DNA of 14,721 nucleotides from Acidobacteria bacterium UBA7540 (GTDB taxonomy: Bacteria; Acidobacteriota; Terriglobia; UBA7540): NCBI GenBank assembly GCA_002478145.1, contig DLMI01000089.1:1-14721 (forward strand), read 5' to 3'. Each line of letters starts with the position of its first letter. The first letter of the stretch is position 1. Both the position numbers and the translations under genes were made by a program. Under the pieces are notes generated by a model. The model did not search any database. It saw only the letters and a list, made by a program, of their open reading frames with translations, and was not told the DNA's origin. This document shows positions 14,668 through 14,721 of this stretch, in pieces.

Positions 14668-14721
14668 ATGGAGGTGGGCAGTGAAAAAGCAAGTGTGCTT
14701 TCTATACAGAGCGTCTTAAGT
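14668..14721 (+). CDS. Possible start of the next gene, cut by the window edge
   Basis: From ATG 14668 the frame MEVGSEKASVLSIQSVLS is open to the end of the window, but has no clear Shine-Dalgarno sequence. The best ribosome-binding site, GGAGG at 14670-14674, points to GTG 14681 instead. That frame encodes only MKKQVCFLYRAS before TAA at 14717-14719, unless there is a sequence error. The product cannot be identified. Its promoter and operator indicate control by the local LacI-type repressor. Confidence 0.3.
   Translation, partial: MEVGSEKASVLSIQSVLS

Larger units (their letters stand above)
14193..14721. other. Divergent regulatory region and leader at the right edge
   Basis: No complete gene is present. 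From left to right it holds an operator-like site (14225-14235), a terminator-like hairpin (14293-14313), an inverted repeat (14323-14343), a sigma70-type promoter (14453-14481), an operator-like site (14494-14504) and about 170 bases of leader ending in possible start codons for the next gene. Bases 14510-14660 contain nothing I recognise. Confidence 0.6.

Overview
The window looks like an accessory, polysaccharide-degradation stretch of an Acidobacteriota chromosome. The main reason is the protein types: a secreted protein of the acidobacterial VWFA-related family, a long BNR-repeat protein ending in an ASH-like domain, an Ig-like domain and a poly-Gly tail, and two secreted TPR proteins. 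The taxon is inferred from family distribution, not from a marker gene.

Layout. Bases 1-831 (minus strand) hold two abutting gene fragments: the C-terminal catalytic half of a tyrosine recombinase (open through base 1) and the C-terminal part of a Ser/Thr-kinase-like domain. They meet head-on with the N-terminal third of a GH30 glycosidase (from 834, plus strand). None of the three is complete. Bases 1590-2588 encode an intact LacI-family repressor. Bases 2589-3011 are mostly noncoding, with palindromes and a possible dispersed repeat. Bases 3012-10379 carry a TPR remnant and then a compact plus-strand run of three exported proteins: TPR protein, VWFA-related protein and BNR/ASH protein. Bases 10458-11131 are the C-terminal third of a GH127-like beta-L-arabinofuranosidase with an internal TAG. 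Bases 11244-12911 encode an apparently intact, Tat-exported GH51 alpha-L-arabinofuranosidase. Convergent to it is a secreted TPR protein (14174-13125, minus). The right end (14193-14721) is a divergent regulatory region with an intrinsic-terminator-like hairpin, an inverted repeat, a good sigma70-type promoter and the start of a further gene.

How it fits together. The same 11-base word, AAGCGCTTTCA, with the self-complementary core AAGCGCTT, occurs upstream of the LacI gene, upstream of the minus-strand TPR gene, and (inverted) just downstream of the promoter at the right edge. A fourth site, the perfect palindrome CCAAGCGCTTGG, lies between the LacI gene and the TPR/VWFA/BNR run. The simplest reading is a local LacI-type regulon controlling arabinose-containing plant polysaccharide use, autoregulated, with a further target (perhaps an importer) beyond the right edge. 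Of three glycosidases only GH51 is intact, so the locus appears to be eroding after rearrangement. I see no CRISPR array, tRNA, rRNA, complete insertion sequence or recognisable defence system. The least understood part is the exported TPR-VWFA-BNR trio.
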